NCBI RefSeq assembly: GCF_014648095.1
Contig: NZ_BMQL01000043.1
Coordinates: 1-38,993, forward strand
Length of the DNA stretch: 38,993 nucleotides
Source of the DNA: Deinococcus ruber
Lineage (GTDB): Bacteria; Deinococcota; Deinococci; Deinococcales; Deinococcaceae
Direction of reading: 5' to 3'
Shown: piece by piece, positions 26,858 through 35,263 of the stretch
How positions within the stretch are numbered: position 1 is the stretch's first letter
How the letters are laid out: each line of letters begins with the position of its first letter
The notes under the pieces: model-generated
Database searches by the model: none
What the model saw: only the letters and a program-made list of their open reading frames with translations
Told to the model about the DNA's origin: nothing
Made by a program: the position numbers and the translations under genes

Positions 26858-28117
26858 TTATTTGGCGAGCTTCTTGGCGAGGGCCTCCATCTGGTCGGCG
26901 GCGGCCTGTGGCGTGACCGTCAGACCGAGCAGCGCCTGACTGGTGTCCTTGTGCAGTTCGCCCAGCTGCGGAGCCAGGTCCTGGTCGTACCACAGCTGCA
27001 CGCTGGGGGCCTTTGCTACGAAGGCGGCCACCTGCGAAAGCAGCGGATCGGTGACGGTCAGGCCCTTGACGGGGGGCAGGCGGTGGTCGGCCAGACGGTC
27101 CTGGGTGGCCTGATCGTCGGTCAGAGCCTTGAGCAGCTTGTACGCCAGATCCGGGGTCTTGCACGATTTGGCGATGCTGTAGAAGTTATCGCCCACCGTG
27201 CCCAGCACGTCGTTGGCATTGCCCTTGCCGCCCGCCACCGACGGGAAGGCAAAGAAGCCCACGTTCTTGGCAAAGGTCGGATTTTCGTTCTGAATGGTGG
27301 CGAGTTCCCAGGTGCCCATCAGTTCCATCGCGGCCCGGCCCGAGTACAGCAGCTGTCTGGACGCGCCGCTGTCGTAATCCAGGCCGTTGTAACCCTGTGC
27401 GAACGCCCCGGCTTTCACCAGATCCTGAATCATCTGTCCGGCCTTCACGAACGCCGGGTTGGCGAAGCTGCCGCCGTTGGTTCTCAGCACCGCATTCTTG
27501 AACACGTCGGGGCCGCCGATGCGGTCGACCAGATAGCCGTAGTACATCGAGCCAGGCCACTTGGCCTTGTTGGCGAGCGACAGGGCCGCCACGTTGTGGG
27601 TCTTCAGCGTGGCAACAATCTTCAGCAGGTCGTCCCAGGTCTTGGGAGGACTCAGGTGATACTGCGCGAACAGGGCCTTGTTGTAGAGCATCACGGCGAT
27701 GCCGGTGTTCTCGGCGGGAATGCCGTAGGTCTTCTTGTCGAACGTCACGGCGCTCCAGGCGGCAGGCACGAACCGCTTATAAAACGTCTGATCTTTCTGG
27801 AGGTAGGGCGTCAGATCGACCACCTGATCGGACTTGACGTACTCGTACAGCGGGCCGCCGCCCCACGACGCGAAGACGCACGGCGCGGCATTGGCACCGA
27901 AGGCGATCTTCAGCTTGGTTTTATAGGTGTCGTTCGGCGTCGGGCTGACATTCACGGTCACGCCCGGATTGGCCTTCATGAACCGGTTGACGGCGTTCTG
28001 AATCACCGCTTTTCCGCCCTCGGTGGTCTGGAGGTGCCAGACATCCAGCGCCGACTGTGCCGCCGCGAGAGAGGAAGCCAGTACGACTGTCAGGGCCATC
28101 CATGATGCGTGCTTCAT
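26858..28117 (-). CDS. CUT1 sugar-binding protein
   Basis: 419-residue extracytoplasmic solute-binding protein of family 1 (MalE/UgpB type). The signal peptide [20 protein letters not shown] is followed by [69 protein letters not shown] and [15 protein letters not shown], the standard family blocks. ATG 28117 has AAGGAG six bases upstream. The LacI-type gene lies upstream on the same strand and the two permeases downstream. No ATPase gene is present in the operon, so a shared MsmX/UgpC-type ATPase elsewhere in the genome is presumably used. Confidence 0.9.
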   Translation of the reverse strand: MKHASWMALTVVLASSLAAAQSALDVWHLQTTEGGKAVIQNAVNRFMKANPGVTVNVSPTPNDTYKTKLKIAFGANAAPCVFASWGGGPLYEYVKSDQVVDLTPYLQKDQTFYKRFVPAAWSAVTFDKKTYGIPAENTGIAVMLYNKALFAQYHLSPPKTWDDLLKIVATLKTHNVAALSLANKAKWPGSMYYGYLVDRIGGPDVFKNAVLRTNGGSFANPAFVKAGQMIQDLVKAGAFAQGYNGLDYDSGASRQLLYSGRAAMELMGTWELATIQNENPTFAKNVGFFAFPSVAGGKGNANDVLGTVGDNFYSIAKSCKTPDLAYKLLKALTDDQATQDRLADHRLPPVKGLTVTDPLLSQVAAFVAKAPSVQLWYDQDLAPQLGELHKDTSQALLGLTVTPQAAADQMEALAKKLAK

Positions 28118-28298
28118 CTTGAGCTCCTTGCGGCGTGACGCGACGCCGAACGCGTGGTGTCGTTCTGAAGGGTGCTGAGGTGGTATCAACGCGGGTTGTC
28201 TGGGAAAAAGGGTGTGACAGAGCGACCTGCTGAGGCAGCGGAAGAGCAGGCCAGGTGGCTGCCCGGTTGGCGGTGCAGGGCGCTGTCCGGACGCCTGT

Positions 28299-29351
28299 TC
28301 AGCCCGGCGAAAGCAGCGGTTCGCTCGTCAGGTATCCGGCGGGCGGCGGGGCAGTGGAGGCCCGGCAGATCAGTTCGGTGGGAAGCACCAGGCGGTCTGT
28401 GACGGTGCCCGCTCCGTGCAGCACGTTCAGCAGCTGTTTGATCCCGGCCCGGCCCATCTCGGTGAGCGGCTGACGGATGGTGGTGAGGGCAGGGTAGACC
28501 TGACTGGCCTGCGGAATATCGTCGAAGCCCATCACCGACACGTCCTGCGGTACCCGCAGCCCCAGTTCCTTCACCGCTTCCATCGCCCCGAACGCCGAGA
28601 GGTCGTTGGCGGCGAAAATCGCAGTCACAGCGGGCGTCGCCTGAAGCAGACGAAGTGCGGCGGCAAACCCGCCCGGCTGGGTGTAATTGCCTTCTTCCAC
28701 CAGCACCGGTTCGGGCACCAGACCTGCCGTCAACAGCCCTTCCTGATAGCCACGGAAGCGCTCCAGGCTGGCGGCGGTGTCGGCCCGGCCCGCGATGAAG
28801 CCGATGCGGTGGTGCCCCAGGCTCAGCAGATGGCTCATGGCGGCCCGTGCGCCCTGATAGTGGTCGGAGTCGACCAGCGGAAACGGCGAATTCTGGTTGC
28901 CGGTTGCCACCACCACCACCGGAACATGCGCGTGCATCAGGGCGTGGGCGTAACTCTGTACCGAGCGGGGCAGCACCATCAGCAGGCCATCGACCAGGCC
29001 GTGCGTCAGGCGACCGACATTCTGAGATTCGTGCTCGGTGTCTTCCTGGGTGGTGGAAATCAGCAGATCGAGGCCCGCTTCCCGGGCGGCGAGGTCGGCA
29101 CCGCGAATGACCTCGCTGATGTACTGCGGCCCGATCGAAGGCACGACGATGCCGAGCGTATTGGTACGCCCAGCCGAAAGCGCGCGGGCGGTCGCGTTCA
29201 CCACGTAGCCGAGTTCCGCGACGGCGAGATGTACTTTCTGACGGGTGGCTTCTGAAATACCGGCCTTGTTGTTGATGACTTTGGACACGGTCATTCGGGA
29301 AACTGCTGCGCGGCGTGCGACATCAGCAAGCGTCACTGGACCTGGGGGCAT
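28299..29351 (-). CDS. LacI-family regulator of the oligosaccharide/GH5 operon
   Basis: 350 residues from ATG 29351 (AAGGAG four bases upstream). The helix-turn-helix [20 protein letters not shown] (residues 5-24) is followed by the hinge [20 protein letters not shown]. The ligand domain shows [60 protein letters not shown] and [20 protein letters not shown]. It lies directly upstream of the binding-protein gene on the same strand, and an operator overlaps its own promoter. It probably represses itself and the operon together. The 181 bases between it and the binding protein show no second copy of the operator. Confidence 0.88.
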   Translation of the reverse strand: MPPGPVTLADVARRAAVSRMTVSKVINNKAGISEATRQKVHLAVAELGYVVNATARALSAGRTNTLGIVVPSIGPQYISEVIRGADLAAREAGLDLLISTTQEDTEHESQNVGRLTHGLVDGLLMVLPRSVQSYAHALMHAHVPVVVVATGNQNSPFPLVDSDHYQGARAAMSHLLSLGHHRIGFIAGRADTAASLERFRGYQEGLLTAGLVPEPVLVEEGNYTQPGGFAAALRLLQATPAVTAIFAANDLSAFGAMEAVKELGLRVPQDVSVMGFDDIPQASQVYPALTTIRQPLTEMGRAGIKQLLNVLHGAGTVTDRLVLPTELICRASTAPPPAGYLTSEPLLSPG

Positions 29352-29377
29352 GGCACTCCTTATCAATTTACGGGTTG

Positions 29378-29417
29378 AGTTACCGGTAACTTTACATGGT
29401 TTACCCTCAGACGTCAA
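29378..29417 (-). promoter_or_regulatory. Promoter with LacI-type operator
   Basis: Minus-strand -35 TTGACG (29412-29417), a 17-base spacer and -10 TAAAGT (29389-29394). The 14-bp perfect palindrome AGTTACCGGTAACT (29378-29391) overlaps the -10 box and start site, with a central CG typical of LacI-family operators. It differs in sequence from the xylF operator, consistent with a separate regulator. Confidence 0.7.
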
Positions 29418-29453
29418 TTGCTGGAGCGCAGCAGATAAAATCCACTAACGGAA

Positions 29454-29493
29454 GAAGACGCTGAACCGGCAGCAGGCCAGGCACAGCGTCTTC
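29454..29493 (-). terminator. Terminator of the M42 peptidase gene
   Basis: A perfect 10-bp stem, GAAGACGCTG (29454-29463) with CAGCGTCTTC (29484-29493), lies about 55 bases downstream of the peptidase stop (29549). On the minus strand it is followed by TTCCGTTAG. Confidence 0.5.
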
Positions 29494-29548
29494 AGCGTTT
29501 CGGCAGATCAAGCGACCGTCTGGCTGACACCGACGGCGCGGCGAACGT

Positions 29549-30598
29549 TCAGCGGAGGTAGGCCAGCAGCAGGTCGATGCCCGCCTGCAGGTCGTTCAGA
29601 TGCACGGCCTCGACGATGCTGTGAATGTAGCGGGTCGGCAGGCTGAGCGTGATGGTGGGCACGCCGTCTCGGCTGCGCTGGATGGCCGCGCCGTCGGTGC
29701 CGCCCAGCGCCAGCACTTCGAGCTGATACGCCACACCTTCCCGCTCTGCCAGCTCGCAGAACACATCGACCAGCCAGCGCGTACTGACCATGCTGCTGTC
29801 GTAGACCTTGATGCCGATGCCCTGCCCGGCCCGCGTGACGGCCTCGTCTGCCTCGACGCCAGGTGTGTCGACGGCCAGCGTCACATCGAGCGCCACGCCC
29901 AGCGTCGGCTGCACGCTGTACGCGGCGGTCACGGCCCCGCGCAGACCGATTTCCTCCTGGGTGCTGAAGACCGCGTAGACGTCGTGGCGGGGGCGCTCGG
30001 TCAGCCGGCGCAGGACTTCGAGCTGCATGAACACGCTGGCGCGGTCATCGAGCGCCTTGCCGACCACCAGATTTCCCACCTGCCGCGCCGACTGATCGAG
30101 CGTGACCATGTCGCCCACCCGCACCTGTCGGCGTACCTCGTCGGCGTCGAGGCCCAGATCGATGAAGAATTCACGCAGTTCCGGCACCTTCTTGCGGTCG
30201 TCGGCGCTGGAAATATGAATGGGCCGACCGCCCGGCGTGAGAATGCCGGGCAGCAGCCCGGAGCGCGTCTGCACCGTCACGTTGCGGGCGAACAGGTTGC
30301 GCGGATCGAAGCCGCCCAGCGCCTGCACCCGCAGAAACCCCCGGTCGTCGATGTAGCGCACCAGAAAGCCGATCTCGTCCATGTGGGCGCTCAGCATCAC
30401 GCGCTCACGCGGGGCCGCGTCGTCTTCCGCGCTGGCCCGCCCGGCACGGAAGGCGATCACATTGCCCATCGCGTCGATTCGCACGTCGTCCACCAGGCCG
30501 TCCAGCGCCTGCACCACGTACTCGCGCACCGCGTCTTCGTATCCGGGTACGCCGTTGAGGTTCGATAACGTCAGCAGCCCGTCAATGTTTAGGGTCAC
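29549..30598 (-). CDS. M42-family aminopeptidase
   Basis: 349 residues from GTG 30598. A cytoplasmic dinuclear-metal aminopeptidase of the FrvX/PepA-like M42 family. Metal ligands and catalytic residues are all present: His72 and Asp74 in SAHMDEIGF, Asp184 in KALDDRAS, Glu215-Glu216 in STQEEIGLRG, Asp238 in ALDVTLAVDTPG and His326 in TRYIHSIVE. Family members form large tetrahedral 12-mers. Some were named endoglucanase CelM by error. The start is set by the -10 box six bases upstream and by the conserved start LNIDGLLTLSNLNGVPGYED; the longer frame to 30730 is upstream of the promoter. No partner gene is coupled to it. Confidence 0.9.
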   Translation of the reverse strand: MTLNIDGLLTLSNLNGVPGYEDAVREYVVQALDGLVDDVRIDAMGNVIAFRAGRASAEDDAAPRERVMLSAHMDEIGFLVRYIDDRGFLRVQALGGFDPRNLFARNVTVQTRSGLLPGILTPGGRPIHISSADDRKKVPELREFFIDLGLDADEVRRQVRVGDMVTLDQSARQVGNLVVGKALDDRASVFMQLEVLRRLTERPRHDVYAVFSTQEEIGLRGAVTAAYSVQPTLGVALDVTLAVDTPGVEADEAVTRAGQGIGIKVYDSSMVSTRWLVDVFCELAEREGVAYQLEVLALGGTDGAAIQRSRDGVPTITLSLPTRYIHSIVEAVHLNDLQAGIDLLLAYLR

Positions 30599-30604
30599 GG
30601 GCGC

Positions 30605-30610
30605 AGTGTA
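30605..30610 (-). promoter_or_regulatory. Leaderless-type -10 box TACACT
   Basis: The minus-strand TACACT ends exactly six bases before GTG 30598, so transcription would start at the start codon. No Shine-Dalgarno sequence is present. The ten bases CGCTACACTG match those upstream of the MalT-like regulator. Confidence 0.6.
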
Positions 30611-30864
30611 GCGCTCTGAAAAACCCGCCCAGGAACACATGACGCTTTGCTGAAGGCGGCGGGACAGACAGTCGCCTTTCGGGGAAACGGGGCGGCCGAG
30701 TCGATCAGCAGAACACACGCGCATGGACACAGCGGTTGACAGCGAGCTCGGAGGCTCTGTCGCCCGTCTGCGGCAGCGTCCGGTGGTGCTCAGGTGGGGA
30801 CGTCTGAGAGAAACGCGTTCACATCTTCGGGAAGAGGCGCTCCTAAGTATATCCTTGCTGAATT

Positions 30865-31395
30865 TTAGAGAATAGTAGCTCCAAGGGCATGGAGGGCAAT
30901 CAACAACGCCGCTCTGAGATCGGCCACCGTGTCATAACACCGCCGGGGCATTAAAAAGCCTTTCAACACCCGCCAGGTCGTCTCAATGCGGTTGAGCATC
31001 GGGCAGTATGGCGGGAGATAGCGAAGCAGCAGCCCCTTGGCCGCCCAGATGGGCTCTCTGGCACGAACCGCTTGACCGCGATGAAACGAGGCATTGTCCA
31101 AGACCACCACCGTCAACTGCGGCTTCCCCAACCGACGTTGCTCGGCCTCGCTGAGCGAGGCCAGCGTGTCGAGGTAAGCGATGACGGCATCCTGAGTGCA
31201 GGACACCGTCAGTTCACGCACTTCCAGGTGCTCGCCCTGGCTCGTCAGGGCGAGCGTGCCGATCAGGTTGAGGCGTCCTTGGGATCCCCAGCGGGTGGGA
31301 ACCTCGAACTGCCGACCCGAGCCGCGTGGGAACCACGAGTTGCAGACGGAGAGCATCAGTGACAGGCCCGTCTGATCCAGGAACTTGAGGGTCAA
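30865..31395 (-). CDS. IS630-type transposase, orfB (DDE catalytic part)
   Basis: 176 residues from TTG 31395. The catalytic triad is visible: first Asp in KFLDQTGLSLM, second Asp in VVVLDNASFHRGQ, and Glu in RYLPPYCPMLNRIETTW. It is probably made as a fusion with orfA by -1 frameshifting at 31413-31419, since the -1 frame reads without stops into FLDQTG. The separate TTG start overlaps the orfA stop (TTGA) and could also give a short product. Confidence 0.88.
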   Translation of the reverse strand: MTLKFLDQTGLSLMLSVCNSWFPRGSGRQFEVPTRWGSQGRLNLIGTLALTSQGEHLEVRELTVSCTQDAVIAYLDTLASLSEAEQRRLGKPQLTVVVLDNASFHRGQAVRAREPIWAAKGLLLRYLPPYCPMLNRIETTWRVLKGFLMPRRCYDTVADLRAALLIALHALGATIL

Positions 31396-31913
31396 TTTGC
31401 CGTCCAGTGCCCCTTTTTTAGCGTCGCTAACGACGCCTGGTGTTCATGCAGGACAGCCGGGTCAGGTTCCTGACCCGGCGCGTACCGCCCACGTTTCCAC
31501 GAATAGCCCAAGGCCAACAGCCGCACCCGCATCGCATCCCGGCTCACCCGAATCCCGAAGCGCTCTACGAGCGCTTCGGCCAACAGCGCACTGTTCCACA
31601 GGCGGGGTTCTGCCAGGCGCTCGTGGAGGTAGGCATCCATCTCCTCGGTCACCCGACGCGCAGGGCCGGCACAGCGTTTGTCCGTCAACCCCGCGATCCC
31701 ACGCGTCTCGTAACGATCCAAGTCATTGTGAATGCTTCGCTGGTTGCGTCCGAAGTGCTGGGCGAGGCGAGGGACCGTCATCCCGCTGGCATTCAGCCGC
31801 ACGATGCTGGCTCGCAGCCGCACTTTGAGATGGATGCCGTGACCCAGTTCCAAGCTGCGCAGAGCAACATCTTCTTCCAGACTCAGCACCAGGTGCCTCG
31901 ATGGAGGTGTCAT
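31392..31913 (-). CDS. IS630-type transposase, orfA (DNA-binding part)
   Basis: 173 residues from ATG 31913. The N-terminus has helix-turn-helix pairs, as in MTVPRLAQHFGRNQRSIHND and DAYLHERLAEPRLWNSALLA, typical of the paired DNA-binding part of IS630 transposases. It ends at TGA 31392-31394, shortly after a slippery heptamer. Confidence 0.88.
   Translation of the reverse strand: MTPPSRHLVLSLEEDVALRSLELGHGIHLKVRLRASIVRLNASGMTVPRLAQHFGRNQRSIHNDLDRYETRGIAGLTDKRCAGPARRVTEEMDAYLHERLAEPRLWNSALLAEALVERFGIRVSRDAMRVRLLALGYSWKRGRYAPGQEPDPAVLHEHQASLATLKKGHWTAN
31413..31419 (-). other. -1 frameshift heptamer A AAA AAG in the transposase
   Basis: In orfA the codons CTA AAA AAG GGG contain the heptamer A-AAA-AAG, in the phase needed for tandem -1 slippage. 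It is the same heptamer as in E. coli dnaX. After slippage the -1 frame runs KKGALDGKLTLKFLDQTG into orfB with no stop, giving one transposase of about 340 residues. Confidence 0.7.
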
Positions 31914-32367
31914 CCCTCAAATTCTAGCAAGGATGTACTTAGCGCAAGCCATAGCCGTCTGGCGCGGGCGTAGATCCGCTGAACGCGGCGCGGATCGCCC
32001 ATCGCGCAGACAGCGCTGAGAAAAGCGTCGTTGCCCGCTTCGTCTTCCAGCAGCAGACCGACGCGCACGGCCTGCACCGTGTCACGTTCCGAACGGATCC
32101 GCTTCAGCGCTGCCGGCCGCACCGGTTCGGCCTCTGCGGTGTCTTCAAGATCGGCGTCTTCAAGCAGCGGTCCCCGCCACAGCGACAGGTCACCGCCCGC
32201 CAGAAACGCCGCGGATCTGCGGGCGGCGCGAACGCGTGGCTGCCCCCTGCCAGCGTTCAGGTGATCCAGTGGCAGCCCAATTCCAGCGACCTCAACGCCC
32301 GCAGCGTGCAGGACATCGACCTTTACGTGCTGCCCTGAGTGCGCTGTGCCCGGAGGTCCTGCCTGCT

Positions 32368-32442
32368 CATACGAATTCCGGTTGAACAGGTATGAACTAC
32401 CTGCGAAGTCCGACCAGAAGAAGTAGGAAAAGGACGGATTCC
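32368..32442. repeat. Intergenic repeat, copy B
   Basis: Begins CATACGAATTCCGGTTGAAC and ends CCAGAAGAAGTAGG, then AAAAGGACGGATTCC. The same start and end elements, with different spacing, form the interval at 10134-10224. It directly precedes a terminator hairpin. Confidence 0.4.
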
Positions 32443-32450
32443 AGAATGGA

Positions 32451-32481
32451 GTGAGCCTCCGGCGGTTTTTCGGAGGCTCAC
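32451..32481 (-). terminator. Rho-independent-type hairpin
   Basis: A perfect 11-bp stem, GTGAGCCTCCG (32451-32461) with CGGAGGCTCAC (32471-32481), has a nine-base loop. It lies 14 bases downstream of the stop of the hypothetical gene at 32495. The homopolymer run is in the loop, not after the stem. Confidence 0.55.
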
Positions 32482-32494
32482 GGAATGGCCGGAA

Positions 32495-32869
32495 TCAGTA
32501 TCCGTCGGCATCGCCGGGAACTCCGTTCTTCAGCTGCCTGACCACCGATGTCAGATTCTCCAGCAGCAGCAGGTACACCACCCGCTGCCCGTCTCCGCTC
32601 ACCACCGGCCATCCCTCGACCTTGAACGCTTCGCGTCCACTGCCGGGCACGTCCAGCTCGGTCAGGTAATTCCGGAACGCCTGCTCGGTCAGCACCACGT
32701 CGTCCAGTTGCTGCACCTCGGCCAGCCACAGGTCACGATCGAAGATCCCCAGCGCGTCGGGCAGGTGTTCGAGCAGCGCGTCCATCGACAGCTGTAAGGT
32801 GCCGAGTTCCGCTTCCAGACACTTGACTGGTGAGGGGCGCATGACCGTGACTTCAGTCATGTGCGCCAT
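32495..32869 (-). CDS. Hypothetical protein
   Basis: 124 residues; M1 (32869), M4 or M10 could be the start, and none has a clear ribosome site. The sequence is acidic and alternates helices and strands: LSMDALLEHLPDALGIFDRD, LAEVQQLDDVVLTEQAF, EGWPVVSGDGQRVVYLLLLE. There is no signal peptide, and I recognise no family. A strong hairpin follows the stop. Confidence 0.5.
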   Translation of the reverse strand: MAHMTEVTVMRPSPVKCLEAELGTLQLSMDALLEHLPDALGIFDRDLWLAEVQQLDDVVLTEQAFRNYLTELDVPGSGREAFKVEGWPVVSGDGQRVVYLLLLENLTSVVRQLKNGVPGDADGY

Positions 32870-33061
32870 CTAACGGCGCGATTTGATTACCTCTTCAGGG
32901 GGTCGGACTTAGTTTGTGGTCCGAGGGCTAGGTGACATGCGTCTACGATTGACAATTGTAGGGGTGTGAAGCTCACTGACAAACGTTCTGATACTGCCAG
33001 CCTACGGCGGTGGACAGACCAGCCCTGAGTTCTCTGCAGACGAAAGAAACTTACGTTTAAC

Positions 33062-33574
<513 letters not shown>

Positions 33575-33849
33575 GACCGATATTGGTCAGGGTCACCACC
33601 ACCCCGTCGATAAAATGTTCGAAGGTGCGGTACGGCGAGACCCGCATCAGGTACCACGCGTTGCCTCGCCCTGCACCTGGACTTCCAGCGGCAGCAGCGT
33701 TTCGACGACCTGTTCAAGATCCTGCACGAACGCCGGATAGTGTAGTTTCGAGCTGAAGTCGCTGATGGTCGCCCCAGATCGCTAGGCAGCAGGCGCAGGT
33801 GCTCGGAGGTCTCCACGTTCAGGCTCTGCGCGACGCAGTCAATCAGCAC
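33575..33849 (-). pseudogene. CheB/CheR-type PAS-domain remnant, frameshifted
   Basis: Minus-strand fragments in three frames line up as one protein: TSEHLRLLPSDLGRP, then ISDFSSKLHYPAFVQDLEQV with VETLLPLEVQVQG, then NAWYLMRVSPYRTFEHFIDG with VVVTLTNI. This order is that of the PAS region following CheR in CheB/CheR fusion sensor proteins. Single-base shifts fall between P and ISDF and before NAWYLM. The remnant is cut at the intron-end repeat (33574). From 33850 to 34012 I see nothing. Confidence 0.6.
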
Positions 33850-34012
33850 CGCAAGGAGCGTTCACGGTCACGTCCCCATCGTTGCTACTGTGTAGCCTCT
33901 GCGGCGGGCGTGCGCTCAGCACGTACAACGAGGTCCTTGTCCGGAGCAGCTGAGCATGTCTGCAAGTCGCGTCCGTGCAAGAAGTCAACGGCAGATCAAG
34001 AAGCCACCTTCA

Positions 34013-35188
34013 TCACGCGTGAGTGCTGTGCTCGCCGAGGATGCTGCTGTCTGAAGCAAAGCCTTCCATCACGTTGACCAGCTGCTGCGCCGCGTCCGGT
34101 CCGAACGAGCGTATCAGGTTGGCGGCAGACTCGGCCGCCAACGCTGCACTGCGCGGAAACATCGCCTGCTCGTACACCGTGAGCGCCGCATTCGTGTCGT
34201 GTGGATGGGCGATCAGGGCGAGGGCCAGCTCGGCACCGTCCAGCATCGCGAGGTTGGCGCCCTCGCCTGCAAATGGCGACATCAGGTGGGCGGCGTCGCC
34301 CAGCAGCGTCACGCCCGGCACTCGGTTCCAGCAATGCTCCACGGGCAGGGCATGGATGGGCCGGGGCGTCAGGGGGCCATCAGCGTCGGTTATAAATGCT
34401 TGCAGCCGAGGGTCCCAGTCGGCAAATGCGGTGAGCAGGATCGTCTTCACCGCCTGCGGGTCACTGAAATCGAGGGTGCGGAGCGCGGCGAGTGGCAGCT
34501 TCAGTGCGACATAGGCTTCGAGTGTTCCGTCCGGTTCACCGTGCACGATGACGCCCTTCTCGTCGGCTAGGGCGAACGTCAACCCTTGGCTGACAACAGC
34601 CGCAGTAGCCGGGAATCGCTGCTCGGCCTGCCGCAGGTGGGATTCAAAGAACGAGATCCCTGAGTACACCGGAACGTCATCCGAGACCAACGGGCGCACC
34701 TTGGACCACGCTCCGTCCGCTCCGATCAGCAGATCGGTGGTGAAGACGCGGCCATTTTCGAGCGAAACCTCGTGCTGGCCGGTTTCCAGGCGGCGGACAG
34801 CGGTGACCTTTGATCCCCAGCGCACGGTGCCTTCGGGAAGCGAACCCAGCAGCAGGTCGCGCAGGTCGCGGCGGCGGATTTCGGGGCGTTCGCCGTCGTT
34901 CTCGCTCCCCGCTTCATCCAGGTACACCGTGGCGTGCTGGTCAAGTATCCGCACGCCATCACCGCCAGTGTGGATGAGGGAGCGGAAGGCGTCGTAGAGA
35001 CCGGCCGCCCGGAGGGCCGCCTGTCCCGACTCGACGTGGATGTCGAGCATGCCGCCCTGTGGGCGGGCAGTCGCGGAGGTATCGAGGTCATACACGGCGG
35101 TCTCGAGGCCGTGAATGTGGAGAACACGGGCGAGCATCAGACCGCCGAGGCCGGCTCCGATGATGGCGATGGGCTGGTGAGTCGACAT
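34013..35188 (-). CDS. FAD-dependent monooxygenase (TetX-like / PHBH fold)
   Basis: 391 residues. The FAD-binding start IAIIGAGLGGLMLARVL (8-24), the DG block LLIGADGAWSKVRPLV (152-167) and the second FAD block GDAAHLMSPFAGEGANLAML (296-315) define a class A flavoprotein monooxygenase. The last block resembles TetX proteins. Many enzymes with this pattern hydroxylate other aromatics, so tetracycline inactivation is only one possibility. It starts at ATG 35188, nine bases after GGAGGT. It follows a TetR-type regulator by 75 bases on the same strand and is presumably under its control. Confidence 0.88.
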   Translation of the reverse strand: MSTHQPIAIIGAGLGGLMLARVLHIHGLETAVYDLDTSATARPQGGMLDIHVESGQAALRAAGLYDAFRSLIHTGGDGVRILDQHATVYLDEAGSENDGERPEIRRRDLRDLLLGSLPEGTVRWGSKVTAVRRLETGQHEVSLENGRVFTTDLLIGADGAWSKVRPLVSDDVPVYSGISFFESHLRQAEQRFPATAAVVSQGLTFALADEKGVIVHGEPDGTLEAYVALKLPLAALRTLDFSDPQAVKTILLTAFADWDPRLQAFITDADGPLTPRPIHALPVEHCWNRVPGVTLLGDAAHLMSPFAGEGANLAMLDGAELALALIAHPHDTNAALTVYEQAMFPRSAALAAESAANLIRSFGPDAAQQLVNVMEGFASDSSILGEHSTHA

Positions 35189-35263
35189 AAGAAGAGAACC
35201 TCCGGAGAGAAGAGAGGCGAAGAAGCGAACCCGCTGGGTTGTTCGTCTGAACGGTGGGTGTCT

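Larger units (their letters stand above)
30846..31939 (-). mobile_element. Complete IS630-type insertion sequence with TA target duplication
   Basis: 1094 bp flanked by TA at 30844-30845 and 31940-31941, the expected target duplication of this family. Terminal inverted repeats of about 25 bp: AGTATATCCTTGCT at the left end and AGTACATCCTTGCT read inward from the right end, both followed by GAATTT-type sequence. Two overlapping minus-strand ORFs joined by a -1 frameshift site encode the transposase. It looks intact. Confidence 0.88.
30790..32230 (-). pseudogene. BTAD-domain regulator C-terminal part, interrupted by IS630-type element
   Basis: Removing 30846-31939 and one TA copy rejoins the minus frame: RARRLWLAL upstream continues as GAPLPEDVNAFLSDVPT and stops at TGA 30792-30790. 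Upstream (32122-32230) the frame reads AAFLAGGDLSLWRGPLLED, then EAEPVRPAALKRIRSERDTV and AVCAMGDPRRVQRIYARA. The L-x-L-W-R-G-P-L-L block and the GD...A...Y-x-R-x-R...LG pattern are those of the bacterial transcriptional activator (SARP-type) domain. The N-terminal part with any DNA-binding domain is not identifiable; the frame stays open to about 32360, where it overlaps a plus-strand frame that also looks coding. The 5' end given is therefore approximate. Confidence 0.65.

Noticed and set aside
26600..28105. 501-residue plus-strand frame
   Set aside because: Antisense to the sugar-binding protein gene and its hairpin region.
32228..32338. Plus-strand frame ending LNARSVQDIDLYVLP with a stop at 32336-32338
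   Set aside because: It reads like a protein C-terminus, but the opposite strand is also open and coding-like here as the BTAD gene's extension. I could not decide between them and left it unlisted as a gene.
34013..35188. Calling the monooxygenase tet(X)
   Set aside because: The shared FAD blocks are common to many class A monooxygenases. Sequence inspection alone cannot support a resistance gene name.
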